Position numbers and translations under genes: made by a program | From: Halosimplex carlsbadense 2-9-1 | GTDB lineage: Archaea > Halobacteriota > Halobacteria > Halobacteriales > Haloarculaceae | Direction of reading: 5' to 3' | Length of the DNA: 64,000 nt | Assembly: GCF_000337455.1 (NCBI RefSeq) | Contig: NZ_AOIU01000009.1 | Coordinates: 75,111 to 139,110 of the forward strand | Shown: positions 16,132-25,358 of the stretch, in pieces | Layout: each line of letters starts with the position of its first letter | How positions within the stretch are numbered: position 1 is the first letter of the stretch | Notes under the pieces: generated by a model | Database searches by the model: none | What the model saw: only the letters and a program-made list of their open reading frames with translations | What the model was told of the DNA's origin: nothing

Positions 16132-17412
16132 ATGCCCTCCCGAATCCGCGCGCTGGGGGTCGTCGCCCTCGCCCTCTGCTGTGTGCTGGCCGCGATCGGC
16201 GCGCTCGCGCTGTCGGTCCCCGGCGCGCCCGCCGACGCCCAGCAGCCCGAGGCGACCGACGGCGGCCTCCAGCGCCTCCACGACGCCGGCGTCACCGGCG
16301 GGAATGTCACCGTCGGCGTCGTCGGCGTCACCGGCTTCGACACCGGTCACCCGGCGATCGCCGACCGCGTCGCCGAGAGCCGCGCGTTCGGTGACGGCGC
16401 GACCGTGGCGAACGGCGGCCGCAACCGCCACGGCACCGCGACCGCCGCCGTCGTCGCGCGGACCGCGCCCGACGCGGACCTGCGGCTCGCGACGTTCGAC
16501 GACACGGAGGGCTTCCGCCGGGCGGTGACGTGGCTCGTCACCGCCGACGTGGACGTGATCGTCGCCCCGGTGTCATTCTACGGCCGTCCCGGCGACGGCA
16601 CCTCGACGGTCGCCCGACTCGGCGAGTGGGCGCGCCGCGAGGGCGTCGTCTTCGTCGCGCCGACCGGCAACCTCGCCCGCGGCCACTGGGCCGGCCGCTA
16701 CGACGACCCCGACGACGGCCGCCTGCGCTTCGGCGACGCGACGCGCAACTACCTCGCCGGCCGCGGCAGCGAGACGCGGATCTGGCTCGGCTGGGACGGC
16801 GCCCACGCCAACGAGACCTACGTCGCCGAACTCTACCGGATCGACGACGGGGAGCGCAGCCTGGTCGCCCGCTCGGAACCGTTCCCGGGCGACGGCGTCC
16901 CTAACGCCCGGATCAACGCCCGCCTCCGGGGCGGCACCTACTACGTCGTCGTCCGCGGGCCGGAGAACGCCACCGGCGCGCGGGTCCGCCTCTCCTCGCC
17001 CACCCACCGGTTCCAGCGCACCCGGCCCGAGGGGAGCGTCGCCGCGCCGGCGACCGGCCGCGGCGTGATCGGCGTCGGCGCCTACGACCCCGCGGCCGAC
17101 CGCGTCGAACCGTTCAGCTCCAGGGGCCCCACCGCTGACGGCCGCCTCGGCGTCGACGTGGTCGCGCCCGCCCGCCACGAAGTCGGGGGCTACGACGAGC
17201 CGCTGGTCGGCTCCTCCGCCGCGACGCCCTACGTCGGCGGGCTCGCCGCCCTCGCCCTCGGCGCCGAGCCCGACCGGTCGCCCCGGCAAGTCGAGTTGCG
17301 CCTCGAACGGGCGGCGCTCGACGTGGGCCCGAACGGCACCGACGCCGTCGCCGGCAACGGACTGGTCGTCCCCGGACGCGCCGTCGACCTGCCCGCCAAC
17401 GCGACGGGATGA
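16132..17412 (+). CDS. Subtilase-fold (S8-like) secreted protein, catalytic Asp replaced
   Basis: A 426-residue protein with an N-terminal hydrophobic signal or anchor (about 8-30) and a subtilisin fold. His100 (RHGTATAAVV), oxyanion Asn180 (APTGN) and Ser362 (GSSAATPYVGG) align with subtilases. The Asp position does not: VTGFDTGHP (66-74) aligns residue for residue with the family DTGxDxxHP, putting Val66 where the catalytic Asp belongs. About 110 residues inserted between Asn and Ser (about 185-300) form a beta-rich, prepeptidase-like domain. It is probably exported and either inactive or mechanistically altered. It stands as a single gene with a palindromic putative operator. Confidence 0.82.
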   Translation: MPSRIRALGVVALALCCVLAAIGALALSVPGAPADAQQPEATDGGLQRLHDAGVTGGNVTVGVVGVTGFDTGHPAIADRVAESRAFGDGATVANGGRNRHGTATAAVVARTAPDADLRLATFDDTEGFRRAVTWLVTADVDVIVAPVSFYGRPGDGTSTVARLGEWARREGVVFVAPTGNLARGHWAGRYDDPDDGRLRFGDATRNYLAGRGSETRIWLGWDGAHANETYVAELYRIDDGERSLVARSEPFPGDGVPNARINARLRGGTYYVVVRGPENATGARVRLSSPTHRFQRTRPEGSVAAPATGRGVIGVGAYDPAADRVEPFSSRGPTADGRLGVDVVAPARHEVGGYDEPLVGSSAATPYVGGLAALALGAEPDRSPRQVELRLERAALDVGPNGTDAVAGNGLVVPGRAVDLPANATG

Positions 17413-17431
17413 GCGACCGACCGGTCGGCGT

Positions 17432-18100
17432 TCACTCGGGGACGGCCCACGAGGCCATGGGACTCGCGGCGACCCAGGGGTCCGACCGCCAGGGCATCGA
17501 CGCGGCGGCGAGGGTTCCGTCCGGCTGACGGGTGAGGAAGCCGGCCTCGACCAGCGTCGGCAGGTGAGAGTGGACCAGGGAGAGTTCGACGATCTCGGCG
17601 ACGGAGGCGGGCACCGCGGTCGGGTCGACGCCGCGCTCGCGAGCGGCCACGGCGGCGGCCAGGTCGCGGTCGCTGGCGGGCCCGTCGGCGATCAGTTCGT
17701 GGAGGACGACCTGCCGGCGCTCGCTGGCCAGCGCGGCGAGCGTCGCGTCGTAGGCCGCGTCGGGCTGGTCGGCGACGAGTCGGGCGGCCCACTCGCGGTC
17801 GAAGGGAGTGTCCGAGGGGGCCGCGACCAGTCCGGTCTCGGGGTCGAAGGTGATCCCACCCGCCTCCGCGAGGGTCGGCAAGTGGACGTGGTACAGGGCG
17901 GTTTGCAGGTCCGTTCGGTGGGCCGTCGCGTCGGGGCCCGCGGCCGCGGAGTCCGTGTTGGCCGGGCGTTCGGCGAGCGTCGCCGCCAGCTCTCCCACGG
18001 TCGCGGTCGCGCCGCTGTCGACCAGTTCGGCGAGTACCGCCCGCCTCGTCGCGTCGGCCAGCGCGTCCAGTACGGCCGGCGACGCCGTGGGGACGCCCAT
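17432..18100 (-). CDS. Tandem winged-helix protein (DUF7344-like)
   Basis: A 222-residue protein built from two copies of a haloarchaeal winged-helix module, one at about residues 8-95 and one at about 118-205. The repeat is visible in LADATRRAVLAELVDSG against LASERRQVVLHELIADG, and in ALYHVHLPTLAEAGGI against SLVHSHLPTLVEAGFL. Such modules are usual in haloarchaeal transcriptional regulators. Having two in one chain suggests binding to a two-part site without dimerisation. Targets are unknown. It converges with the subtilase-like gene and is divergent from nothing, so no adjacent target is implied. Confidence 0.8.
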   Translation of the reverse strand: MGVPTASPAVLDALADATRRAVLAELVDSGATATVGELAATLAERPANTDSAAAGPDATAHRTDLQTALYHVHLPTLAEAGGITFDPETGLVAAPSDTPFDREWAARLVADQPDAAYDATLAALASERRQVVLHELIADGPASDRDLAAAVAARERGVDPTAVPASVAEIVELSLVHSHLPTLVEAGFLTRQPDGTLAAASMPWRSDPWVAASPMASWAVPE

Positions 18101-18235
18101 CGTGTAGCTCCCCGTCCGGCTCCCTGATAAACAGTTCCCAGGTCTTTCAACTGATGATACTACATCGCTCTGTTCAGTTGCGATCCTGCGATCCGATGGT
18201 TTCGTTCCGGTATCAAAACGCTGGGCGGCGTGGCG

Positions 18236-19576
18236 CTACAGCGCTTGCTTGTACGCTTCGAGCGTCTCCTCGACGTCGTCGTCGGTGTGGGCGTGGGTGA
18301 CGAACTGGGACTCGTACTGGTTCTGCGCGAGGAACACGCCCTGCTCGCTCATCTCCTCCCAGAAGACGCGCCGCCAGCGGTCGGTCTGGCCCGCGGCCAC
18401 GTCGGCGGCGTTTTTCGGACAGTGCTCGAAGCGCGGGCAGTCGGGGCGCTGGGAGCAGCCGCCCTCGCAGTGGCCCTCGAAGGTTTCGGGGGCGTCACGG
18501 GTGAACAGGACCTTGAAGATCCCTTCGGTGCCGGCGACGGTGTACTCGGGTGCCTGGTCCGCGACGATCTCCTGAAGACCGGTCCGGAGCCGCTCGCCCA
18601 GGTCGTTGATGTGGTCGTGAACGTCGTGTTCGGCGGCGTAGCGCAGCGATTCGAGGCCGGCGGCCATCGTGACGGGGTGGCCCGAGAAGGTGCCGGCCTG
18701 GAACACCTCGCCGGAGGGGGTGAACTGCTCGATCAGCTCCGAGCGGCCGCCGATGGCACCGACGGGGAAGCCGCCGCCGATGAGCTTGCCGAAGGTCGTG
18801 ATGTCCGGGTCGATACCGAACTTCCCCTGGGCGCACTGGAGGCCGCCGATCCGGAAGCCCGTGATCACCTCGTCGAAGATCAGCAGGGCGCCGCTGTCCT
18901 CGGTGAGGTCGCGCAGCGTCTCGTGGTAGCCGTCGACCGGTGTGACGATGCCCATGTTGGCGAGGATGGGCTCGACCATGACGGCCGCGATGTCCTCGCC
19001 GTGGTCCTCGAAGACGCGGTGGGCCGCTTCCTCGTCGTTGAACGGCACCGCGAGCGTGTGCTCGGCGAAGCTCTCGGGGATGCCCGGACTGGAGGGTTCC
19101 ACGTCGTCGTACTCCCCCTCGACGAGGGTGGTCTCCTGGGCGCCGTGGTAGCCGCCCTGCATGACGACGATCTTGTCGCGGCCGGTCGCGGCGCGGGCGA
19201 GCCGGCAGGCCGACACCGTCGCTTCGGTGCCGGAGTTGACGAACCGGATGGACTCGACGCTGGGGACGTGCCGCGTGACGAACTCCGCGTGTTCGACCTC
19301 GATCTCGGTCGGCGCGCCGAACATCGGGCCCTCGCTGACCCGCGACTGGATCGCCGACTCGACGGGCTGGGGGAGGTCGTGGCCGTAGAGGAGGGGGCCG
19401 AGGCCCATCACCCAGTCGATGTAGCGGTTGCCGTCGGCGTCGATCACGTGGCCGCCGTCGCCGCGTTCGACGAAGAACGGGTAGGGCTCGATTGCGGCCC
19501 GCACCGAGGAGTTGACGCCGCCGGGCATGACCGACAGCGCGCGATCGTAGAGGTCCCGTGACCGGTCGTGGTTCAT
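18236..19576 (-). CDS. hemL: Glutamate-1-semialdehyde 2,1-aminomutase
   Basis: A 446-residue PLP enzyme of the class III aminotransferase fold that turns glutamate-1-semialdehyde into 5-aminolevulinate for haem and cobalamin. The Schiff-base Lys is Lys264 in [10 protein letters not shown]. The N-terminal [10 protein letters not shown] and the [13 protein letters not shown] segment are typical of HemL. Near the C-terminus is an insertion with four Cys (370, 374, 380, 386: [13 protein letters not shown]) absent from bacterial HemL but, as far as I recall, usual in haloarchaeal ones; it may bind a metal. ATG 19576 is chosen over an upstream extension that would run through the divergent promoter. 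Confidence 0.94.
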   Translation of the reverse strand: MNHDRSRDLYDRALSVMPGGVNSSVRAAIEPYPFFVERGDGGHVIDADGNRYIDWVMGLGPLLYGHDLPQPVESAIQSRVSEGPMFGAPTEIEVEHAEFVTRHVPSVESIRFVNSGTEATVSACRLARAATGRDKIVVMQGGYHGAQETTLVEGEYDDVEPSSPGIPESFAEHTLAVPFNDEEAAHRVFEDHGEDIAAVMVEPILANMGIVTPVDGYHETLRDLTEDSGALLIFDEVITGFRIGGLQCAQGKFGIDPDITTFGKLIGGGFPVGAIGGRSELIEQFTPSGEVFQAGTFSGHPVTMAAGLESLRYAAEHDVHDHINDLGERLRTGLQEIVADQAPEYTVAGTEGIFKVLFTRDAPETFEGHCEGGCSQRPDCPRFEHCPKNAADVAAGQTDRWRRVFWEEMSEQGVFLAQNQYESQFVTHAHTDDDVEETLEAYKQAL

Positions 19577-19749
19577 ACCCCCCGCTTCTCGCTCGTCGCC
19601 CAAAGGCGTACCGAGGTGCACCCACGCTTCCGGTTTGGGCTCCGTCCCGCGGCCGAATCCGTTCGTTCCGGTGGCCGACCGTCCCGCCGTAACCCGCCCG
19701 TGGTTCCGCGTCCGGTAGTTTCTTGGCTCAACACGCGGTGACACACCGC

Positions 19750-20781
19750 ATGACCACGCGACTCGCGGCGATCGGCCTCGGCGACCTCGGACGGATGCAA
19801 CTCGACGGCGTGACCGCCCACCCCAACGCCGGCGTGACGGTCGTCGCTGGCTCCGACGTGGCCGCCAACGCCCGCGAGGCCTTCGCCGCGGAGTACGACG
19901 CCCCCGTCTACGCCGACTACGAGGCGATGCTCGATTCCGAGGCGATCGACGCCGTCACCGTCGTCACGCCTCACACCCTCCACTACGAGCAGACCGTCGC
20001 CTGCCTGGAGCGCGGGCTCGACGTGCTGCTGGAGAAGCCGATGGTCACCGAAACGGGCCAGGCCGTCGACCTCGTGAACCGCGCCCGCCAGAGCGACGCG
20101 CTCCTCCAGATCGGCTATCAACGGCACCTCCACCCGGGCTACCGGGCCGTCCGCGAGACCGTCCTCGGGGGCGACATCGGCGACGTACACATGGCCGCCT
20201 GCTATCTCGCCCAGGACTGGATCTCCGGGACCCGAGGCACCTGGCGCGTCGATCCCGCGCTCTCGGGCGGCGGCCAGCTCAGCGACTCCGGCTCGCACCT
20301 GCTCGACGCGTTGCTGTGGACCACCGATTCGCGGGCCCGCGAGGTCGCCGCCGTGATGGACGACCGCGACCACGCCGTCGATATCAACACCGCGCTGTCG
20401 GCGACGCTCGACGGGCCCGGCGGCCCGATCACTGCGAGCGTCGGCGTCAGCGGCGACGGCACCGGCTTCGAGGAGTCGCTCGTGCTCTGGGGCACGGACG
20501 GCCACCTCCAGTTCGGCCACGCGGGGCTCACCGTCTTCGACGGCTCCGGCGGCGAACCCGACCACCGCGAGTTCGACGCCGGCACGTACGCCGAGCAGAC
20601 CACGAAGAAAGTCGTCGCGTTCCTCGACGCCGTCGAAGGCCGGCGCGACAACCCCGTTCCGCCGGAGTTTGGGCTGCGAGTCACCGCGCTGACCGAGGCC
20701 GCCTACCGCGCCCGCGACTCCGGCGAGACCGTCGACGTGACCGAACTCGTCGCGAACGCGCGCGAGGAGTACGGGGGGTAA
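19750..20781 (+). CDS. Gfo/Idh/MocA family oxidoreductase
   Basis: A 343-residue NAD(P)-dependent dehydrogenase with Rossmann start [17 protein letters not shown], family motif EKPMV (Lys in the active site), [10 protein letters not shown], and [18 protein letters not shown] carrying the conserved His. Only the fold is shared with the protein at 6816, and sequence identity looks low. It is divergent from hemL with 173 bases between. Substrate unknown, probably a sugar or cyclitol. Confidence 0.9.
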   Translation: MTTRLAAIGLGDLGRMQLDGVTAHPNAGVTVVAGSDVAANAREAFAAEYDAPVYADYEAMLDSEAIDAVTVVTPHTLHYEQTVACLERGLDVLLEKPMVTETGQAVDLVNRARQSDALLQIGYQRHLHPGYRAVRETVLGGDIGDVHMAACYLAQDWISGTRGTWRVDPALSGGGQLSDSGSHLLDALLWTTDSRAREVAAVMDDRDHAVDINTALSATLDGPGGPITASVGVSGDGTGFEESLVLWGTDGHLQFGHAGLTVFDGSGGEPDHREFDAGTYAEQTTKKVVAFLDAVEGRRDNPVPPEFGLRVTALTEAAYRARDSGETVDVTELVANAREEYGG

Positions 20782-20814
20782 CCCCATCGTACACGGCCGT
20801 CCGCCCCACTCATA

Positions 20815-21383
20815 TGGCGCGTGCTGTCGAGCGTTGCGAGGCGCGACTTCGGAGCGCCTCGATGCGAACGGCTCTGCCGTGAGCGTGCCCGCCTCCTGGC
20901 GGGCCGCTCGAAATAGCCGCGCGAGGTCCTCGCGAACCGTGTGAGCGAGGGCTTGTCAGAGCTTGCTCTGACAGTGGATGAGCACCGCACGCCGCAGGCC
21001 CGCGGAGCGCAATCGGCTGGGGGGGTATGAGGCCGTCTGCGGTGCTGGGCGGTTGCTGTCCCTGGTGTCTGCGCGAACCATGTGAGCGCAGGCCCAGGAG
21101 AGCAAGCTCTCCTGGTGGACTGATAGGGCGAGACGCGCTCGCGCCTGTTTAGTCGCCTGAGCGGGCGACTATCCGAAGCGGCCGCAAGGCCGCGAGGATA
21201 TCCCGCTCAGCGACCGCGAGTGCGAGGCGCGAGCGAAGCGAGCGCCTCGACATGCGAACGGGGAGTGCAACGACCCGTGAGCGAGCGCGTCGAGGGCTTT
21301 CACCGTTCACTGTCGAATGCGGTCGATCCAACTCCAAGCGAGCGCGCCGAGGGCTTTCATCGCCTGCGATCTCCTGCTGTCGA
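20815..21383. repeat. Multi-hairpin dispersed element, copy A
   Basis: An intergenic element of about 570 bases with no credible protein. It is homologous to copy B (26318-26746). Shared blocks in order: TGGCGCG(T/C)GCTGTCG at the left end; variable perfect hairpins; GGCTTGTCAGAGC-TT-GCTCTGACAGTGGATGA (9-bp stem at 20954-20973); AATCGG.TGGGG; GGCCGTCTGCGGT; CCTGGTGGACTG.(A/T)AGGGCGAG; AGTCGCCTGAGCG; GATATCCCGCTCAGCGACCGCGAG; and a right end CGAGGGCTTTCATCGCCTGC. Copy A carries a partial duplication of its right-end block (CGAGGGCTTTCACCG near 21291). Stems are kept while their sequences differ, which points to a conserved folded RNA or cruciform. Confidence 0.75.
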
Positions 21384-21411
21384 CTGATCCCCGGTGTCTC
21401 TCGCACGGATC

Positions 21412-22794
21412 TCAGCGCACGGTGTCCTCGGCGGTACCGGGACCGTCACCTGCGGAGTCGCCAGTCGGCTCACCGCCGTCGCCCAGCCGTGAGACGAGGA
21501 CGGCCCGGAGCGGCCGGGGGCTGTGTTCGCGGACGACCAAGAGCACGTTCGTCGCGAACAGCGCGAAGCCGACGGTCGCGAGCGCGCCGGAGACGGCCGT
21601 GACGGCGGTGGGGAGACCGAGGGCGCTCGCGAGGACGAGCCCGGTCGCGCCGAGGGTGACGCAGACGAAGTCCGCCGTCGCGACACGGTCGTCGTACAGG
21701 TCGTCGATCATCGGGACGGGCTCGTACCCCAGGCGGTCGCTGTAGCGGTGGACCCAGACGATGAACGGGACGACGTGGTACAGCGTCCCGAGGACGACGA
21801 AGCCGACGACGCCGAAGACGAGCAGGTGGGGCGGGCCGCCGCCGAGCAGGGCCGACCGGGCGAGCGGGTCGACCAACCAGGCCCGGCCGGTGAACAGCGC
21901 CCACGCGGCCATCGCGACGGCGGCGACGGCGTACCGCGAGAGCATCGGCGTCCGCTCGACGGCGGTCTCGACGAGCCTGCGCGCGAGGACGACCGCGAAG
22001 CCACCCAGGGCGACGGCGACGAGGAGGCCGCCGACACGTGCCAGCGGCGCCGACCCGAGCAGCCGCCCGGTCGCGAGCGCGACGACACCGACCGGATAGC
22101 CCGCTTCCTCGAATCGCCGGAGATGGACGTCGACGCCGTGCAGCTCCGTCTGGGTGAACATCGTGGCGAGCTGGTAGAGCGCGCCCAGGACCGTCGTGAG
22201 GACGGCGCCGAAGACGGCCAGCGTGGCGTGGGCGCCGACCAACCGGTACCGGGCGACCGGCGAGGCGGCGAGGAAGGGCATCGAGTAGTCCATCGCGAGG
22301 GCGAACCCCATCGCGGGGACGGCGGCGAAGCAGGCCAGCGCGAACGCGAAGTGCCGTTCGGTCACGCCCCACGGCCGGGCGTCGAGGAGGGTCCGGCCGA
22401 CGTTGTAGACGAACGTCCAGAACCCCAGGAGAGCGAGGCCACCGAAGGCGTGGACCCAGCCGAGCGCGCCCGTCGCGAAGGCCGCGGCCATCCCGCCGAC
22501 CCCGACCGCGACGAGCCATAGCTGGACGGTCGCCAGCCGTCGCGAGTGCAACGCGACGTTCGACCAGACGGGGACGAACTGGACCATCGCGCCCATGATC
22601 GTCACGCAGACCCACCCCGCCAGCAGCAGGTGGAGGTGCGCTAGCACCGACACGCCCGACAGCAGGCCGACGGCGTCGAGGACGCCCGCGACGCCGCCGG
22701 CGAGCAGCAGCGCCAGTCCCACGAGAAAGTGCCGGAGCGGCACCGTCATCGGGGGCTGGCGGTCGGTGTCGACCTCGCCCGGGATCGCGCTCAT
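21412..22794 (-). CDS. Polytopic membrane protein, haem-copper oxidase subunit I-like/NnrS-like
   Basis: A 460-residue membrane protein with about 12 predicted transmembrane helices. Several helices hold His residues in the style of haem-copper oxidase subunit I or NnrS: LAHLHLLLAGWV, LGWVHAFGGL, LVGAHATLAVFG, PPHLLVFGVVGF and LYHVVPFIVWVHRYSD. This layout suggests bound haem and perhaps copper, but the full ligand set of a proton-pumping oxidase cannot be confirmed by eye. A role in respiration, NO handling or oxygen sensing is possible. The start is placed at ATG 22794. It is divergent from the DUF7383-type gene. No other oxidase subunit is nearby. Confidence 0.65.
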   Translation of the reverse strand: MSAIPGEVDTDRQPPMTVPLRHFLVGLALLLAGGVAGVLDAVGLLSGVSVLAHLHLLLAGWVCVTIMGAMVQFVPVWSNVALHSRRLATVQLWLVAVGVGGMAAAFATGALGWVHAFGGLALLGFWTFVYNVGRTLLDARPWGVTERHFAFALACFAAVPAMGFALAMDYSMPFLAASPVARYRLVGAHATLAVFGAVLTTVLGALYQLATMFTQTELHGVDVHLRRFEEAGYPVGVVALATGRLLGSAPLARVGGLLVAVALGGFAVVLARRLVETAVERTPMLSRYAVAAVAMAAWALFTGRAWLVDPLARSALLGGGPPHLLVFGVVGFVVLGTLYHVVPFIVWVHRYSDRLGYEPVPMIDDLYDDRVATADFVCVTLGATGLVLASALGLPTAVTAVSGALATVGFALFATNVLLVVREHSPRPLRAVLVSRLGDGGEPTGDSAGDGPGTAEDTVR

Positions 22795-22923
22795 ACCCGA
22801 CCGTACGACCGCCGAACTCGTCGGGTTGTGGTCGAACACGTTCGCCTGTGGCCGCCGACGGTGGGCCGGGCACCTACCGACCGGCGGGTCGGTAGTCGGA
22901 CCCGTCGCCGGTCGGCCGACCCG

Positions 22924-22931
22924 AAATATAA
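22924..22931 (+). promoter_or_regulatory. TATA box for the 22956 gene
   Basis: AAATATAA, 25-32 bases before ATG 22956, in the intergenic space shared with the divergent membrane protein gene. Confidence 0.7.
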
Positions 22932-22955
22932 CTTGATTGACGACCACTGTCCGGT

Positions 22956-23345
22956 ATGGGAGACCGCCGCCCCAACTACGCGCTCGTTCCGTTCCAGCAA
23001 CATCTCGGTCAGAACGAGGAGAGCCTCGCGGTGCCGTGGGCCGAGTTCGTCGGCGACGAGACCGACGAGTTGACCTTCGAGGCCCCGACCGACGAGGCCA
23101 CCGACGCCTACCTCGAACTCCAGGCGTACGACGTCGAGGAGTACGGCCACGAGATCCGGGTCAACGGCACCGCGCTCTCCGGGTTCGACATCCCGCCACG
23201 GGACGGCTGGCAGCAGTGGATGGACACCCTCTCCGGCATCGACCTCGTCGAGGGCGAGAACACCATCAAATTCGAGCGCGATACCGACACCACTGACGCG
23301 TTCGTCGTCGGCGTCGTCGTCGTCCACTGGAAGGAACCGGTCTGA
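22956..23345 (+). CDS. DUF7383-like conserved haloarchaeal protein
   Basis: A 129-residue soluble protein predicted to be a beta-sandwich: strands LTFEAPTDEATDAYLELQAYDV, YGHEIRVNGTAL, DLVEGENTIKFER and AFVVGVVVVHWKEPV. The IRVNG and EGENTI pattern resembles jelly-roll carbohydrate-binding modules. It matches what I recall as the haloarchaeal family DUF7383. There is no signal peptide, so it is cytoplasmic. Function unknown. It has its own leaderless promoter. Confidence 0.75.
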   Translation: MGDRRPNYALVPFQQHLGQNEESLAVPWAEFVGDETDELTFEAPTDEATDAYLELQAYDVEEYGHEIRVNGTALSGFDIPPRDGWQQWMDTLSGIDLVEGENTIKFERDTDTTDAFVVGVVVVHWKEPV

Positions 23346-23504
23346 GGCGTCGCGGCGCGTTCGAGAGCGTCGTCGCGCCCCGGTCGAACCGGTTATGGTA
23401 TAAACCCCAGTATTCTCGCTGTGCTGACGTTGGTAACGCCTGGCATACTCGAAACGGGTAGCGGGCGCCATATGGCGGTTATCCGGTGATACAGCGCGGC
23501 TACC

Positions 23505-23526
23505 CGAGGACCGCTGATAGTCCTCG
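23505..23526. promoter_or_regulatory. Inverted repeat just upstream of the thermosome TATA box
   Basis: CGAGGAC (23505-23511) and GTCCTCG (23520-23526) form a perfect 7-bp inverted repeat with an 8-base spacer, ending 10 bases before the TATA box at 23537. This is where haloarchaeal BRE and activator contacts lie. A second perfect palindrome, CGCCATATGGCG, is at 23466-23477. Both are candidate heat-response sites. Confidence 0.5.
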
Positions 23527-23536
23527 AACACCCACA

Positions 23537-23544
23537 TTTATATA
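23537..23544 (+). promoter_or_regulatory. Strong TATA box for the thermosome gene
   Basis: TTTATATA, 28-35 bases before ATG 23572. It is one of the closest matches to the archaeal TATA consensus in the window, in keeping with high expression. Confidence 0.8.
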
Positions 23545-23571
23545 GAAGCACATTCATACTCTCGGTTGAAC

Positions 23572-25242
23572 ATGAGTCAGCAGCGAATGCAGGGTCAGCC
23601 CATGATCATTCTGGGCGAGGACTCCCAGCGCATGAAGGATAAAGACGCGCAGAGCCACAACATCTCGGCGGCGCGCGCGGTCGCCGAGTCGGTCCGCTCC
23701 ACACTCGGGCCGAAGGGGATGGACAAGATGCTCGTCGACTCGCTCGGCGACGTAACGGTCACGAACGACGGCGTGACCATCCTCACCGAGATGGACATCG
23801 ACAACCCGACGGCCGAGATGATCGTCGAGGTCGCCGAGGCCCAGGAGGACGAGGCCGGTGACGGCACGACGACCGCGGTCGCCATCGCGGGCGAGCTCCT
23901 CAAGAACGCCGAGGACCTCCTCGAGCAGGACATCCACCCGACCTCGATCATCCGCGGGTTCAACATGGCCAGCAAGGAGGCCAAAAAGGAGATCGGGGAG
24001 ATCGCCACCTCCGTCGACCCGAGCGACGAGGAGATCCTCGAGAGCGTCGCCGAGACCTCCATGACCGGCAAGGGCGCCGAGCTCAACAAGGACGTGCTCG
24101 TCGACCTGGTCGTCGAGGCCATCCAGGCGGTCACCGTCGAGGCCGAGGACGGCAGCCACGTCCCGGACCTGCAGTTCCTCAAGCTCCAGACCCAGACGGG
24201 TCGGTCCGTCTCCGAGTCGGATCTCTTGACCGGCGGCATCATCGACAAGGACGCCGTCCACAGCGACATGCCCAGCACCGTCGAGGACGCCAACGTTCTC
24301 CTGCTGGACACCCCCATCGAGGTCGAGGAGACCGAGACGGACGCCCAGCTCAACCTCGACAGCCCCGACCAGCTCCAGGACTTCATCGAGCAGGAGGAAC
24401 AGCGCCTCCAGGAGATGGTCCAGACGATCAAGGATTCGGGCGCCAACGTCGTCTTCTGCCAGAAGGGCATCGACGACATGGCCCAGCACTACCTCGCCAA
24501 GGAGGGCATCCTCGCCGTCCGCCGCGTCAAGAAGTCGGACATCGAGTTCGTCTCCGAGATTCTCGAAGCGCGCATCGTCTCGGACATCGACTCCGTCTCC
24601 GCCGAGGACGTGACCGAGGGCAAAGTCACCCGCGACGAGGACGACGAGCTGTTCTACGTCGAGGGGAGCGGCCACGGCGCGACGCTGCTGCTGCGCGGCT
24701 CGACCAACCACGTCGTCGACGAGCTCGAGCGCGGCATCAACGACGCGCTCGACGTCGTCGCCTCCACCGTCGCCGACGGCCGCGTCCTCGCGGGCGGCGG
24801 CGCCACCGAGGTCGAACTCGCCGGCCGCGTCCGCGACTACGCCGACTCCGTTTCCGGCCGCGAGCAGCTCGCCGTCGAGGCCTTCGCCGACTCGCTCGAG
24901 CTCGTCCCGCGCGTGCTCGCCGAGAACGCCGGCCTGGACTCCATCGACACGCTGGTCGACCTGCGCGCCGCCCACGAGGACGGCGACGAGCACGCCGGCC
25001 TGAACGTCCACTCGGGCGACGTGGTCGACACCTTCGAGGCCGGCGTCGTCGAGCCGGCCCACGCCAAGGAGCAGGCCGTCTCCTCGGCCTCCGAGGCCGC
25101 GAACCTCGTCATGAAGATCGACGACATCATCGCCGCTGGCGACCTCTCGACCGAGGGCGGCGACGAGGGCGGCCCCGGCGGCCCCGGTGGCGCGCCCGGC
25201 GGCATGGGCGGCATGGGCGGCGGTATGGGCGGCATGATGTGA
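23572..25242 (+). CDS. thsA: Thermosome subunit (group II chaperonin)
   Basis: A 556-residue group II chaperonin subunit that folds proteins in an ATP-driven double ring. Hallmarks are the N-terminal TLGPKGMDKMLVD and VTNDGVTIL, the ATP-binding GDGTTTAVAIAGELL, the apical domain with its helical protrusion, GGGATEVELA late in the equatorial domain, and a C-terminal tail of GGM repeats from about residue 533. The start region SQQRMQGQPMIILGED matches the haloarchaeal alpha/Cct1 type, so the symbol is my best reading rather than certain. A strong TATA box and an adjacent inverted repeat precede it. Confidence 0.95.
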   Translation: MSQQRMQGQPMIILGEDSQRMKDKDAQSHNISAARAVAESVRSTLGPKGMDKMLVDSLGDVTVTNDGVTILTEMDIDNPTAEMIVEVAEAQEDEAGDGTTTAVAIAGELLKNAEDLLEQDIHPTSIIRGFNMASKEAKKEIGEIATSVDPSDEEILESVAETSMTGKGAELNKDVLVDLVVEAIQAVTVEAEDGSHVPDLQFLKLQTQTGRSVSESDLLTGGIIDKDAVHSDMPSTVEDANVLLLDTPIEVEETETDAQLNLDSPDQLQDFIEQEEQRLQEMVQTIKDSGANVVFCQKGIDDMAQHYLAKEGILAVRRVKKSDIEFVSEILEARIVSDIDSVSAEDVTEGKVTRDEDDELFYVEGSGHGATLLLRGSTNHVVDELERGINDALDVVASTVADGRVLAGGGATEVELAGRVRDYADSVSGREQLAVEAFADSLELVPRVLAENAGLDSIDTLVDLRAAHEDGDEHAGLNVHSGDVVDTFEAGVVEPAHAKEQAVSSASEAANLVMKIDDIIAAGDLSTEGGDEGGPGGPGGAPGGMGGMGGGMGGMM

Positions 25243-25356
25243 GAGCGGGCTCGAACGAAGTGAGAGACCGCTGAAAGCCGAGCAGGGAACGCGCCGCGCG
25301 AAGCGCCGCGAAGTCGAGGCGGCTCCGCCGCCTCGCAGGCAGTGACCCGCGAGGCA
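25243..25356. other. Region after the thermosome gene: hairpins, no gene
   Basis: A GC-rich stretch with a strong hairpin at about 25314-25335 (GAGGCGG/CCGCCTC) that could help end transcription of the thermosome gene. I see no credible reading frame. Confidence 0.45.
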
Positions 25357-25358
25357 AG

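Noticed and set aside
13953..16343. A 796-residue minus-strand reading frame opposite thrS
   Set aside because: It is a GC-driven antisense frame with no recognisable domain, and thrS on the plus strand is unambiguous.
18230..19561. Plus-strand frame opposite hemL
   Set aside because: Composition is typical of an antisense shadow, while HemL on the minus strand has its full set of motifs.
20815..21383. CRISPR array
   Set aside because: The repeats are self-complementary hairpins of different sequence without regular spacing or unique spacers.
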